DNA of 47,764 nt, taken from GCA-1730015 sp964550655 (GTDB lineage: Bacteria; Pseudomonadota; Gammaproteobacteria; Granulosicoccales; Granulosicoccaceae). The notes beneath the pieces were generated by a model. It was not told where the DNA came from. It was given only the letters and a program-made list of their open reading frames with translations, and made no database searches. A program made the position numbers and the translations under genes. The stretch is taken from contig CAZKAQ010000017.1 in assembly GCA_964550655.1 (NCBI GenBank), positions 1-47,764 of the forward strand, read 5' to 3'. Positions 35,154 to 44,071 of this stretch are shown one piece after another (position 1 is the first letter of the stretch; every line of letters starts with the position of its first letter).

Positions 35154-36160
35154 CACGCCGCTTTCTTCAATCCTTGTTGCTCTACTCGACTTTTAAAATA
35201 ATCTATAGTTCGATCCAGGCCACTCGATAAATCTATCACAGGCTTCCAATTCAACTTTTCTTTAGCCAGTGAAATATCAGGCTTCCTTTGCATCGGATCA
35301 TTAACAGGTAGAGGCTTGTGCACCAGTTCTGATTTGCAGCCTGTTTTTTCACGGATCATCTGTGCCAACTCGATCATGGTAAACTCTGACGGATTACCAA
35401 TATTAACTGGTCCAATGAAGTCGTCGTCAGAACGCATCATTCGTACAATTACATCTATAAGATCATCGACATAACAAAAAGAGCGGGTTTGAGTACCATC
35501 GCCAAACAGAGTCATTGGCTCTCCAAGTAACGCCTGAACTATAAAATTTGAAACCACCCGACCATCATTGGGGTGCATACGTGGACCGTAGGTATTAAAA
35601 ATACGAACAACCTTGGTGTTAACGTCATGTTGACGGTGATAATCAAAAAATAACGTTTCAGCACAACGTTTTCCTTCGTCATAGCATGAACGTGGCCCAA
35701 TAGGATTTACGTTACCCCAGTAGCTCTCTTCTTGTGGATGCACTGCCGGATCACCGTAAACTTCACTGGTTGATGCCTGAAGGATTTTTGCACCGGTTCG
35801 TTTTGCCAGACCCAACATGTTAATCGCACCATGCACACTAGTTTTTGTTGTCTGCACCGGATCACTTTGATAATGAATCGGTGAGGCAGGACACGCCATG
35901 TTGTAAATTTCATCGACTTCGACATACAAAGGAAATGTTACGTCATGACGTATCAGTTCAAAAGAGGGATGACCATGTAGATGCTGTATATTTTGTTTGG
36001 TGCTGGAGTAAAAGTTATCGACGCAAATAACTTCATGTCCTTCAGCAATGAATCGATCACAAAGGTGTGAGCCAAGAAAACCCGCTCCACCAGTTATCAG
36101 GATTCTCTTAGTCGTTGTTATTGTCTGAGTACCCGAAACCTGTGTCCGACTGATTGACAT
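35153..36160 (-). CDS. UDP-glucuronate decarboxylase (UDP-xylose synthase)
   Basis: NAD-dependent extended SDR of 335 residues that oxidises and decarboxylates UDP-glucuronic acid to UDP-xylose for polysaccharide synthesis. It has the Rossmann motif ILITGGAGFLGSHLCDRF, the VDNFYSSTKQNI loop and the MACPASPIHYQSDP signature of UXS enzymes. Also present are STSEVYGDP, the catalytic YDEGK motif, RIFNTYGPRMHPNDGRVVSN and RSFCYVDDLI. It lacks the membrane anchor of some eukaryotic homologs. No glycosyltransferase cluster is adjacent; the divergent neighbour encodes a secreted beta-propeller protein. Confidence 0.93.
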   Translation of the reverse strand: MSISRTQVSGTQTITTTKRILITGGAGFLGSHLCDRFIAEGHEVICVDNFYSSTKQNIQHLHGHPSFELIRHDVTFPLYVEVDEIYNMACPASPIHYQSDPVQTTKTSVHGAINMLGLAKRTGAKILQASTSEVYGDPAVHPQEESYWGNVNPIGPRSCYDEGKRCAETLFFDYHRQHDVNTKVVRIFNTYGPRMHPNDGRVVSNFIVQALLGEPMTLFGDGTQTRSFCYVDDLIDVIVRMMRSDDDFIGPVNIGNPSEFTMIELAQMIREKTGCKSELVHKPLPVNDPMQRKPDISLAKEKLNWKPVIDLSSGLDRTIDYFKSRVEQQGLKKAA

Positions 36161-36365
36161 TAAATTTCCTGTTCGATTGATCTATCAGAATAATCAGACA
36201 GATGTCGCAATTGCTATACCAAAATCATTCGTTTTCGTTAGCACGTCCACATAACCTGAAATAGTACCGTCAAGTTACTGACTCTCCGTTTTGCGTGCTT
36301 CTTGCATTTAGTACAACAACTAATGAATATTTTTTCGAAACCTTCCAGATTCGGAACAGACAAGC

Positions 36366-38543
36366 ATGAACCCTCGTTCTACTCTTAAATTTTGCGCTCT
36401 CTTTCTTGTAGTTGCATCATTTATAGCAAACGCTCAAACCCTGAAAATCCCACTCAGTGGCGTAGGGCAGATTCCGTCTTCATCAGGTTTAAGTCTCAAC
36501 CCTACACTTTTAGAAAACGGACAAGTTGAACTAGGGACACAAAAATCTCAGCAGTTTTCTATCTCGCATACGGGTAATGCGAAGGATCTGGACATTGAAA
36601 TTTTCTCAGTCACAGTAGGTGGGCAGGATCCCGGTGACTTTATTACCGACTACGTTGGTTACAATGTTATTAGCGCTGGACAAACCTTAAATTTTGACGT
36701 CACATTCAGTCCGGTTTCACTGGGTGCCAAAAAAGCGTTCCTCAGAATCGAACATTCGGGCGAAAATTCTCCTCACCTTGTGTTAATGACAGGATCCGGT
36801 GTTGATGTACCCGCCAGCGAACTGGTAATTTCCACCACCGATCTTGAGTTTGGAACGATTGAGGTTTTCACAAATACTGATAGAACTTTGACTCTTACCA
36901 ATGCAGGTCCTGCAGGTAACCCAGCGATCAACATTTTCAATGCGACAATCTCAGGTGATAACACTGATTTCACTACCAATTTTGGAAATATCATCACACT
37001 CAACCCAGGTCAATCTGCAAACATAGTTACAACAATGTCTTCCACGATCGCCGGTCAGAAATCTGCTCAGCTTTCTCTTGATCACGATGGATCAAATCCA
37101 ACTATACGGGTAGATTTAAACGGCACAGCGTCGTTACCGCCCGAGCCGGATCCAATTGACGATGATCCACAATCTCCAGGCCCAACTCCGGTGAATCCAA
37201 CGACTCCGAAATTTCTTACAACGAAACTCAACAACGCTGCACCAGCGAAACCAACATCACTGCAGTTTGGTCCTAACGGCAATCTTTATGTCGCAGAACG
37301 TGATGGTTATATCTGGGAGTATGAGGTCGAACGAACTACCACAAACACCTATACAGTTACCAATTCTGATAGGATTGGTCTTATAGAAAGTATGACAAAT
37401 CACAATGACGACGGTAGCGTAAACAACAACATAAAAGGCAGGTTAGTAACTGGCATTCTAGTTACCGGGAGCGCCAATAAACCGGAAATTCTTGTAGCAT
37501 CTGCTGACCCACGTCAGGCTGCTGGCCCTTCGGGCAATGATTCTAACCTGGATACAAATTCAGTAATCATTTCCAGACTCACAAAAAACAACACGGCCTG
37601 GAGCAAACAAGATCTCGTCAGAGGATTACCACGCTCCGAAGAAAACCATATCGGCAATGGAATGCAACTTAGTGCTGATGGTAATACGCTATACATATCG
37701 ATGGGTGGACATACTAATATGGGGCTCCCGTCAAACAATTTTGCGGGACTTCCCGAGTATGCTTATAGCGGTGCGATCGTCGAAGTAAAACTAAATCAGA
37801 TTGGTAACAACACTTACGATCTACCCACCCTTGACGATGAAGACCGACCTGGCACAACCGACAACAATGACCCGTTCGGTGGTAATAACGGTAAGAATAT
37901 GGCGATCCTTGAAGAAAACGGGCCAGTGTCTATCTATGCACCCGGTTTTCGAAATGCTTATGACTTATTGTTAACGGATAACAATCGTATGTATACGGTG
38001 GATAATGGTCCAAATGCCGGATGGGGTGACGTGCCTGCCGGCAACTGCCTCGGAAACTTCAAACAGGCTGGTGGCATAACCTACGGCGATGGCCTGCACT
38101 TTATTAAAAATAACGGCTACTACGGTGGTCATCCTAATCCTACTCGCGGCAGTAAAAATAACACATTCAATAGTTCCAACCCTCAAACTCCTATCGAAGG
38201 TGCGGCAAATCCGATTGAATGCGACTATAGAATACCTGGCCAGGAAGACGGCGCTTTGTTTGTGTTTGGATCATCTACCAACGGTTTGACACAATATACT
38301 GCCAGTAATTTTGGTGGTGCAATGCAGGGTGATTTACTTGCCGCAAGCTTCAGCCAATCGGTGTTCCGCATTCAACTTAACAACGCCGGCGACACAGTCA
38401 CTGGACTGGATAGATTCTTTAATAACCTGGGTACCCCGCTCGATGTTACCACTCAGGGCGATACTAATATATTTCCAGGGACCGTTTGGGTGGCTGACTT
38501 CGCACAAAATGCGATTCATATCTTTGAACCAACAGACTTCTAA
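36366..38543 (+). CDS. secreted protein with choice-of-anchor D repeats and a sugar-dehydrogenase-like beta-propeller
   Basis: 725-residue exported protein. The signal peptide (FCALFLVVASFIANAQT) ends near residue 25. Two ASH/choice-of-anchor D type beta-sandwich repeats follow (about residues 50-145 and 155-255; SAGQTLNFDVTFSPVSLGAK and LNPGQSANIVTTMSS mark their ends). A Pro/Asp-rich linker (about 258-280) separates them from a roughly 440-residue propeller resembling PQQ-dependent glucose/sorbosone dehydrogenases (LQFGPNGNLYVAERDG, APGFRNAYDLLLTDNNRMY, VDNGPNAGWGD). Whether the propeller is catalytic is not clear. No C-terminal sorting signal is evident; the protein ends at the propeller. 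Confidence 0.75.
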   Translation: MNPRSTLKFCALFLVVASFIANAQTLKIPLSGVGQIPSSSGLSLNPTLLENGQVELGTQKSQQFSISHTGNAKDLDIEIFSVTVGGQDPGDFITDYVGYNVISAGQTLNFDVTFSPVSLGAKKAFLRIEHSGENSPHLVLMTGSGVDVPASELVISTTDLEFGTIEVFTNTDRTLTLTNAGPAGNPAINIFNATISGDNTDFTTNFGNIITLNPGQSANIVTTMSSTIAGQKSAQLSLDHDGSNPTIRVDLNGTASLPPEPDPIDDDPQSPGPTPVNPTTPKFLTTKLNNAAPAKPTSLQFGPNGNLYVAERDGYIWEYEVERTTTNTYTVTNSDRIGLIESMTNHNDDGSVNNNIKGRLVTGILVTGSANKPEILVASADPRQAAGPSGNDSNLDTNSVIISRLTKNNTAWSKQDLVRGLPRSEENHIGNGMQLSADGNTLYISMGGHTNMGLPSNNFAGLPEYAYSGAIVEVKLNQIGNNTYDLPTLDDEDRPGTTDNNDPFGGNNGKNMAILEENGPVSIYAPGFRNAYDLLLTDNNRMYTVDNGPNAGWGDVPAGNCLGNFKQAGGITYGDGLHFIKNNGYYGGHPNPTRGSKNNTFNSSNPQTPIEGAANPIECDYRIPGQEDGALFVFGSSTNGLTQYTASNFGGAMQGDLLAASFSQSVFRIQLNNAGDTVTGLDRFFNNLGTPLDVTTQGDTNIFPGTVWVADFAQNAIHIFEPTDF

Positions 38544-38550
38544 TGGACCT

Positions 38551-38769
38551 TTAGTTTTGTAGCATAGCATCCAGTTCGTCATCTGTCGGGAAACGATTTG
38601 TTGCATGTTTGGAAAAAATCATTTTTCCATCGCGGCTCACTTCGAAAGCACCACCACTGCCCTCTACCAAACTAACTTCAGTTTTTGAATTTACAAGTAA
38701 TCGGTCTCTCGCACGGAGCGCCTTAGGTTTGTAATTTCACTGCACACAATATTCTATTGTAAATTTCAT
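38551..38769 (-). CDS. SelW/Rdx-family selenoprotein with in-frame TGA (Sec)
   Basis: A continuous 72-codon frame from ATG 38769 (AGGA seven bases upstream) to TAA is interrupted only by TGA at 38737-38739, codon 11. Reading TGA as selenocysteine (U) gives MKFTIEYCVQUNYKPKAL, the start of a SelW-like protein. The C-x-x-U redox motif is followed by the typical NYKPxA, then VEGSGGAFEVSRDGKMIFSKH and a NRFPTDDEL end. SelW/Rdx proteins are small thioredoxin-fold oxidoreductases with poorly defined partners. The homology continues in frame on both sides of the TGA, so this is not simple decay. It lies 67 bp downstream of the glutamine-synthetase-like gene. A nonsense-mutated Cys form is the main alternative. 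Confidence 0.85.
38687..38738 (-). promoter_or_regulatory. candidate bacterial SECIS hairpin
   Basis: The transcript can fold into a 52-nt hairpin starting in the TGA itself. GAAATTACAA (38738-38729) pairs with TTGTAAATTC (38696-38687) with one A-A mismatch, followed inward by UAA/UUA, GG/CC and CUC/GAG pairs. The apical loop is CGUGC (38715-38711), with a G at its second position, beginning 22 nt after the TGA. Known bacterial SECIS elements lie directly after the UGA with the loop about 16-37 nt away and a G in the first two loop positions, so the geometry fits. Confidence 0.6.
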
Positions 38770-38836
38770 CTTGATCCTGCGTTTTCGTATAATAAAAAAA
38801 ATGTTTTAGCTGTTTGCGTACAATTCCTAACTTGAT

Positions 38837-40204
38837 TTAAACATTCAACAACAAATGCTCCCGCTCCCACGGACTGATAACACGTAAAAATTCCTGATAT
38901 TCCTCTCGCTTTATTGACAGATAAACCCGACTAAAATTCTCACCTAGTATAGCGGTCATTTTTTCATCCTTTTCAAACAGATTAAGCGCTTCGATAACTC
39001 CGTTTGGCAAAGAACGAGGAAGATCATAGGCCTCATGGTCAATTGCGTCTCTTGGTTGCAATTTTTCAGTCATGCCAACATATCCACAGGCAAGACAGGC
39101 GGCAATAGCAAGATACGGGTTGGCATCCATACCACCGACACGATTCTCGACCCTTCTTGCCTGTGGTACTGAAACAGGCACACGAATGCCGGTAGATCGA
39201 TTATCAATACCCCATTCAAGGTTAATAGGTGCTGACGCATCAGGAACCAGTCTGCGATAGCTGTTTACGTAAGGTGCCAGCATGCAAACCACTGAATTCA
39301 TCGAAGCCTGCTGACCGCCGATGAAATGATAAAATAACTCACTTGGCTCATCATTACTGTCATTAAACAGGTTCTTGCCAGTCTTTGCGTCCACCACACT
39401 TTGATGCAAATGCATCGCACTACCTGGCTGATCTTCCATGGGCTTGGCCATAAATGTTGCATAGCAATCGTGACGTAACGCTGCCTCACGGATTGTGCGT
39501 TTGAACATAAAGACCTGATCTGCAAGTTCTATCGGATCACCGTGATTCAGATTGATTTCAAGCTGGCCTGCACCACCCTCCTGCATTAATGTATCAATTT
39601 CCAGCCCTTGCGCTTCCGCAAAGTCATAGATGTCATCGACTACTTTTTCGTACTCATCTACTCCACTGATACTGTAGGCCTGCCTGCTTACACCCCGCCT
39701 TCCACTACGCCCAACAGGTGGTACAACCGGATCATCAGGATTGATATTTGGTTTGGTTAGATAGAACTCAAGCTCTGGTGCGACAACCGGCTTCCAGCCG
39801 CGGTTTGTGTAGAGGTCCACTATACGTTTTAAAACACTACGTGGTGCAAAACCAACCGGCTCACCATTTTGTGTTTCCAGATCATGGATAACCTGCATGG
39901 TAATATCGGATGTCCATGGTACTGCACGCGCCGTGTCATAATCCGGCACCAATATCAAATCAGACTCAGTCCATGCATTGCGAATTCCTACTTCTGCATA
40001 GTTTCCGGTGATGGTCTGATAAAAGATAGAAGAGGGAAGAAACATTCTCTCAGCACGAAAAAATTTTCGCGCCGGCATAGTTTTGCCACGACCGATACCA
40101 ACAATATCTGAGACAACACACTCTACCTCTTCTATGCGTCGTTTATTCAACCAGGCTTTTAACGCTGCCGGTAATGTCAGTGAGTCTTCATTGGGAGAGT
40201 GCAC
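38837..40204 (-). CDS. glutamine synthetase family protein (gamma-glutamylputrescine synthetase-like)
   Basis: 455-residue ATP-dependent ligase of the glutamine synthetase superfamily. It has an N-terminal beta-grasp domain and the catalytic domain with APELEFYL (metal-binding Glu), QEGGAGQLEINL, the GSAMHLHQSV nucleotide/metal motif and NRSTGIRVP. The sequence style is that of PuuA-type or other gamma-glutamylamine synthetases rather than the 470-residue GlnA; the adenylylation loop of GlnA is not seen. It would join glutamate to an amine such as putrescine. No puu catabolic genes are nearby, so the substrate is open. Confidence 0.8.
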   Translation of the reverse strand: MHSPNEDSLTLPAALKAWLNKRRIEEVECVVSDIVGIGRGKTMPARKFFRAERMFLPSSIFYQTITGNYAEVGIRNAWTESDLILVPDYDTARAVPWTSDITMQVIHDLETQNGEPVGFAPRSVLKRIVDLYTNRGWKPVVAPELEFYLTKPNINPDDPVVPPVGRSGRRGVSRQAYSISGVDEYEKVVDDIYDFAEAQGLEIDTLMQEGGAGQLEINLNHGDPIELADQVFMFKRTIREAALRHDCYATFMAKPMEDQPGSAMHLHQSVVDAKTGKNLFNDSNDEPSELFYHFIGGQQASMNSVVCMLAPYVNSYRRLVPDASAPINLEWGIDNRSTGIRVPVSVPQARRVENRVGGMDANPYLAIAACLACGYVGMTEKLQPRDAIDHEAYDLPRSLPNGVIEALNLFEKDEKMTAILGENFSRVYLSIKREEYQEFLRVISPWEREHLLLNV

Positions 40205-40312
40205 AAATATCCTGTTAGTGTTAATAGTTACTGTTGATTAGTTGGAATTACGATAATTTTCAATCCGCCGAAGATCAAAACAACGGACTGAAAAACATTT
40301 CACCATCAATTA

Positions 40313-42349
40313 TTATTTTTTCTGCCGCTCAATCTGACCGACACTCTCCATTTCAATACCTCTATCGGTGAAATCAATCTTATATGAGATATTCCCGATC
40401 GGATAAGATTGCATATATTTTTCGACCTGATCGAGTTGTTTACTATCTTGCGAGCGTTGTGGAAGTTGTTCAACAACCTGCTTGAGTTTACTGATAAGTT
40501 TACTGGTATTAACAGTGGAAAATATGAATCCTTCTTCCCCATTTCCACCAAGCCGATTAGCATAATCCTCTGCTTCAGCGCCACTGAAGAGCACAATGTT
40601 CTTATCTTTGACTGCAGCGAAAATCTCGGCGCCTTCAGGCAATGGGACCGGGATACGATCATTCAGCATAAGAGGAGTTCCATCCAGTGGTAAGTCTGAA
40701 AACATACTCATTTGAGGTAGTATACGAAGTGTCTGGAGCAACGCAGCAGGATCTTCAGCCGCTATGGCTATAGCACCATCAATACCCTTGACAGGGATCG
40801 CGGCATTGGCATCAATATCACCGTCGTAAATATTTAAGTTAATACCCTTAACACCACGTGCCATACCGCCAAACATCAGCGCACCCAAAGACAGTGAACT
40901 GACATCTGTTTTCGCGAGATCGTTTATTCCCTCAAACACCTCACACTCGTAATTAATGCTACTGATAATTTCCGTCAGTTGTGCGGAAAGCTGCGGCGCG
41001 GTATCGACATCAAGTCCGAGTCCCATTGAAAGCATCGCTTCGCTGCCGGATTGTGAGGCTGGTATAGCACCACGCAAAAGCTTAAGCGTATCTCGCAGCG
41101 GTTCGTTATTCAAAACCACTGCAAAGTGCGAATCGTAATTTAACGAATCATCACTTACCTCGAAACGCCGGTTACCACTGACGACCATAGGCATATGCTC
41201 AGCAAACTGGCGGATCTCGGCTTTACATGGATCCGTTGCAAGCGCTTCAAATTCAGCCTTACTCCTTGTTGGCAACTTATCAGCCATTAGTGCCTGTATT
41301 TGACGTGCGGCCAAACTGTCCCCTCCGGTAATCGCATCAGCGATCAACTTCAGATCAACGAACATGGCAATCTCATCACCGTAGTTCCACTCACTGCGAA
41401 TCTTTTTAACCTTACCTGAGCCCGCAAGTGACACTTCGGGATCATTTAAACCTAGCAATTGATCCAATACATCGGGATCATAGGCGTCACTCGCTATAGC
41501 GAATACAACTTCACTATCAACTGCGGCAGTGACTAGTCCGGGCCCGGACCTGTTGACAGCATTTTGTGAAGTCTGTGTTTTGCCAAGAAGCGAATTTAAG
41601 CTCGACAGCTCTTTTTCCAATTCTGCCTGCCGGGTAGTACCGTCAGATACCTTTGCTGCGGCTTCAGCAATTTGATTGGCCGCTTGTGCAATTCCACTAG
41701 CATCGTTTGCTGCCTTGGCCGATTCGAGACTGGACGTTGCTGTCTGCAACGCTTGCTCTGCAGTCTGGTTTTTTTCTTTTAAATTGTTTAGTTTCTGTTC
41801 TGTGGATTTTTTTGAAGCTTCCAACTCGGCTGCACTTGGACCATCACTGTCTGCATTTTCGGGTGCATCATCAAGTGGCACCACACGAACATCTATTCCC
41901 TTGTGATTAATGATATCGAAGGTCAGGTCACCATCGGCTGTTGCCTTTTGAAACGCGGACTCAAATTGCTCGCCATCAGCTGTAATACGAAACACCGGCA
42001 TCACACCCACGGTGTAGGCGCTGAATTGCACCTCTTCACCCAGACCCCACTGACTGGCAAAAGCCGAGGGATCATTGAAAAAATCACTGATTTTGCTGAA
42101 TATCTCATCGTTTCCGTCACCGGCTTCCGATATCGTTTCAGCTAAACCCTCGGCATCAAGACCGCCGGGCAACATCGACAGCATGTCCTCCCAGGCAACT
42201 GGTTTGCCGGTGCCGAAATAAAACAGGGTATCGTCAGGAATCACCTTCAATTGAGCGTTTGAAGCAAGCGCAGGCTGGCTCGCTGTGATTGCGAAAGAGA
42301 CGGCTACCGCAACGAGAGACGAAGTGGCTCCGGGACGCAAAAACTTCAT
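40313..42349 (-). CDS. exported protein of unknown function with central coiled coil
   Basis: 678-residue protein I do not recognise. It starts behind GGAG and has a signal peptide (SSLVAVAVSFAITASQPALA, cleavage near residue 29). The N-terminal region reads VIPDDTLFYFGTGKPVAWEDML. A helical, Ala/Gln/Lys-rich coiled coil follows at about residues 178-265. A long C-terminal domain then carries internal similarity in VVLNNEPLRDTL / AAVKDKNIVLFSG type strands, suggesting repeated alpha/beta units. Only two cysteines are seen in the mature part (DPCKAEIR and YECEVFEG). It is probably periplasmic. It is transcribed toward the glutamine-synthetase-like gene 108 bp away. Confidence 0.75.
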   Translation of the reverse strand: MKFLRPGATSSLVAVAVSFAITASQPALASNAQLKVIPDDTLFYFGTGKPVAWEDMLSMLPGGLDAEGLAETISEAGDGNDEIFSKISDFFNDPSAFASQWGLGEEVQFSAYTVGVMPVFRITADGEQFESAFQKATADGDLTFDIINHKGIDVRVVPLDDAPENADSDGPSAAELEASKKSTEQKLNNLKEKNQTAEQALQTATSSLESAKAANDASGIAQAANQIAEAAAKVSDGTTRQAELEKELSSLNSLLGKTQTSQNAVNRSGPGLVTAAVDSEVVFAIASDAYDPDVLDQLLGLNDPEVSLAGSGKVKKIRSEWNYGDEIAMFVDLKLIADAITGGDSLAARQIQALMADKLPTRSKAEFEALATDPCKAEIRQFAEHMPMVVSGNRRFEVSDDSLNYDSHFAVVLNNEPLRDTLKLLRGAIPASQSGSEAMLSMGLGLDVDTAPQLSAQLTEIISSINYECEVFEGINDLAKTDVSSLSLGALMFGGMARGVKGINLNIYDGDIDANAAIPVKGIDGAIAIAAEDPAALLQTLRILPQMSMFSDLPLDGTPLMLNDRIPVPLPEGAEIFAAVKDKNIVLFSGAEAEDYANRLGGNGEEGFIFSTVNTSKLISKLKQVVEQLPQRSQDSKQLDQVEKYMQSYPIGNISYKIDFTDRGIEMESVGQIERQKK

Positions 42350-42579
42350 TAAAATCTCCTGATTATCTGTTACCTGACGACGAGTTTAAGTTGACTACCG
42401 GACGTTCCCGGCGACGAACCTCCCTGCTCCGGACTACATGGCTCAAGGCCGTTACACTGAACTCTTGCATCTCATGGTATTGAAGAATGCGATGAAAAAC
42501 CACAAACGATTGTCAGGTTTGGCAAATCCGCCGAATTAACGCAAAATTTACACACCGGCCACTGATAACAGGAGATTGC

Positions 42580-43491
42580 ATGCCAAAATTTCACGTCGAA
42601 AGAACAATTGAAGTTAACGCACCTGCTGAAAATACGCGCCGGGCAATCCAGAATTACGGTGTGTGGGACATATGGTCACCCTGGCTATGCATGGAACCGA
42701 CAACCAAACTGGAAATTGAAGGCACACCCGCACAACCGGGGCACGCCTACACCTGGCAAGGTGAAATGACAGGTGCTGGAAGAATGGAACTGTCAAACAG
42801 CGACGGCAACACTGACAATATGGATCTGACATTCATAAGACCTTTCAAATCCACAGCCAAAGTCAAATTTGAAACCCGCGCTATCGACAACAACAACTCA
42901 AGCGTGACCTGGCACATGAACGGTAGCCTGCCATTTTTTATGTTATTCATGGTCGACACCATGAAGGCTATGATCGGTATGGATTACGAGCGCGGATTAA
43001 AAATGCTGAAAGAATATGTAGAGACAAACACCGTTACCTCGAACTCAAAAATCATTGGTGTTGTCGATGTACCGGAAATACATTACACAGGCGCTACTGC
43101 TGAATGCCAGTTATCCGACATATCAGATTCAATGAAAACACATTTTGAGAATGTTAATGAGTCTGTGCAAGGAAAAACAACAGAACAATCCTGTGGCGCA
43201 ATTTACCACGATCTAAATATAAAAACGCAACACTGCAAATACACTGCCTTCGCAACGGTGAATAAATCAGATGCCAAAGCGTCAATCAACCATTGTCGCG
43301 CTTTGAAAATAGTACACACCGGAAGTTACCAGCATCTGGGTAACGCCTGGGCAACGGCCAATACTTGTCAGCGTCACAGAAAATTGAAAAAGAACAAGAA
43401 GATTGCACCTTTTGAATTATACGTTAACGACCCGATAAAAGTGGCGCAAAAAGACTTGATCACCGAAATCTATCTGCCGGTTAACGCCTGA
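42580..43491 (+). CDS. SRPBCC-domain / GyrI-like effector-binding fusion protein
   Basis: 303-residue cytoplasmic protein. Residues 1-150 form a polyketide-cyclase-like SRPBCC domain (FHVERTIEVNAPAENTRRAI, WDIWSPWLCMEP, VTWHMNGSLPFFM). The rest resembles the GyrI-like/AraC effector-binding fold (CKYTAFATVN, ALKIVHTGSYQHLGNAWATA, PFELYVNDP, TEIYLPV). This pairing occurs in a family of small-molecule-binding proteins of unknown ligand. The ATG follows AGGAG. The gene is divergent from the 678-residue exported protein (230-bp gap) and 38 bp upstream of a GNAT acetyltransferase, which may be cotranscribed. Confidence 0.82.
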   Translation: MPKFHVERTIEVNAPAENTRRAIQNYGVWDIWSPWLCMEPTTKLEIEGTPAQPGHAYTWQGEMTGAGRMELSNSDGNTDNMDLTFIRPFKSTAKVKFETRAIDNNNSSVTWHMNGSLPFFMLFMVDTMKAMIGMDYERGLKMLKEYVETNTVTSNSKIIGVVDVPEIHYTGATAECQLSDISDSMKTHFENVNESVQGKTTEQSCGAIYHDLNIKTQHCKYTAFATVNKSDAKASINHCRALKIVHTGSYQHLGNAWATANTCQRHRKLKKNKKIAPFELYVNDPIKVAQKDLITEIYLPVNA

Positions 43492-43529
43492 TCACGAACA
43501 TCATTCTCATAAATTAACAACAAAATATA

Positions 43530-43994
43530 ATGCCCTACACTATAAGATCAGCAACGCCACAGGATGAAACAGCCCTCAGCAAACTGCTACCACTGCTTGC
43601 TGACTTTGTTGTCCCGAATAACAGAGACCCCAAAGACCTCTGGTACGGTGATTATAAACTGATGAAAAAATCACTGGCTGGAAAAGCAGAAAACACCAGT
43701 ATTCTTCTGGCGGCAGATAACATGGATAATGCAATAGCCATTGCTATGTATACACTAAAGCCAGACATTCTGAGTGGCGCTACCGGCGCTCACCTCGAGG
43801 CAGTGGCAGTTCATCCCGACCACACGAGACAAGGCATAGCACGAGATCTGATAGCCGCCTGTACCGATGCCGCAAAGCAACAAGGTGCAAGCTTTATGAG
43901 CCTTAACGTTTTCTCAAATAACGTATCAGCCAGAGCGCTATACAAGGCCTGTGAGTTCGACGAAGAATTGATCCGTTGTTACAAAATTATTTAA
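43530..43994 (+). CDS. GNAT-family N-acetyltransferase
   Basis: 154-residue acetyl-CoA-dependent transferase. The start has the GNAT beta1-alpha1 pattern (YTIRSATPQDETALSKL), and motif A is present as LEAVAVHPDHTRQGIARDLIAAC (acetyl-CoA pyrophosphate loop RQGIAR). Motif B contains SLNVFSNNVSARALYKACEF. The substrate cannot be told. It follows the SRPBCC-GyrI gene closely. Confidence 0.88.
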   Translation: MPYTIRSATPQDETALSKLLPLLADFVVPNNRDPKDLWYGDYKLMKKSLAGKAENTSILLAADNMDNAIAIAMYTLKPDILSGATGAHLEAVAVHPDHTRQGIARDLIAACTDAAKQQGASFMSLNVFSNNVSARALYKACEFDEELIRCYKII

Positions 43995-44071
43995 CCTGGT
44001 TATTGTGATCAAAAACAGCAGACTTCAAATCCACTGAACACAGCCACAGCGCATGGCGTGTGATATTTCGA

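Noticed and set aside
38334..38606. Minus-strand frame overlapping the end of the propeller gene and the selenoprotein
   Set aside because: A different frame from the SelW-like gene, with no family features; overlaps a strong plus-strand gene.
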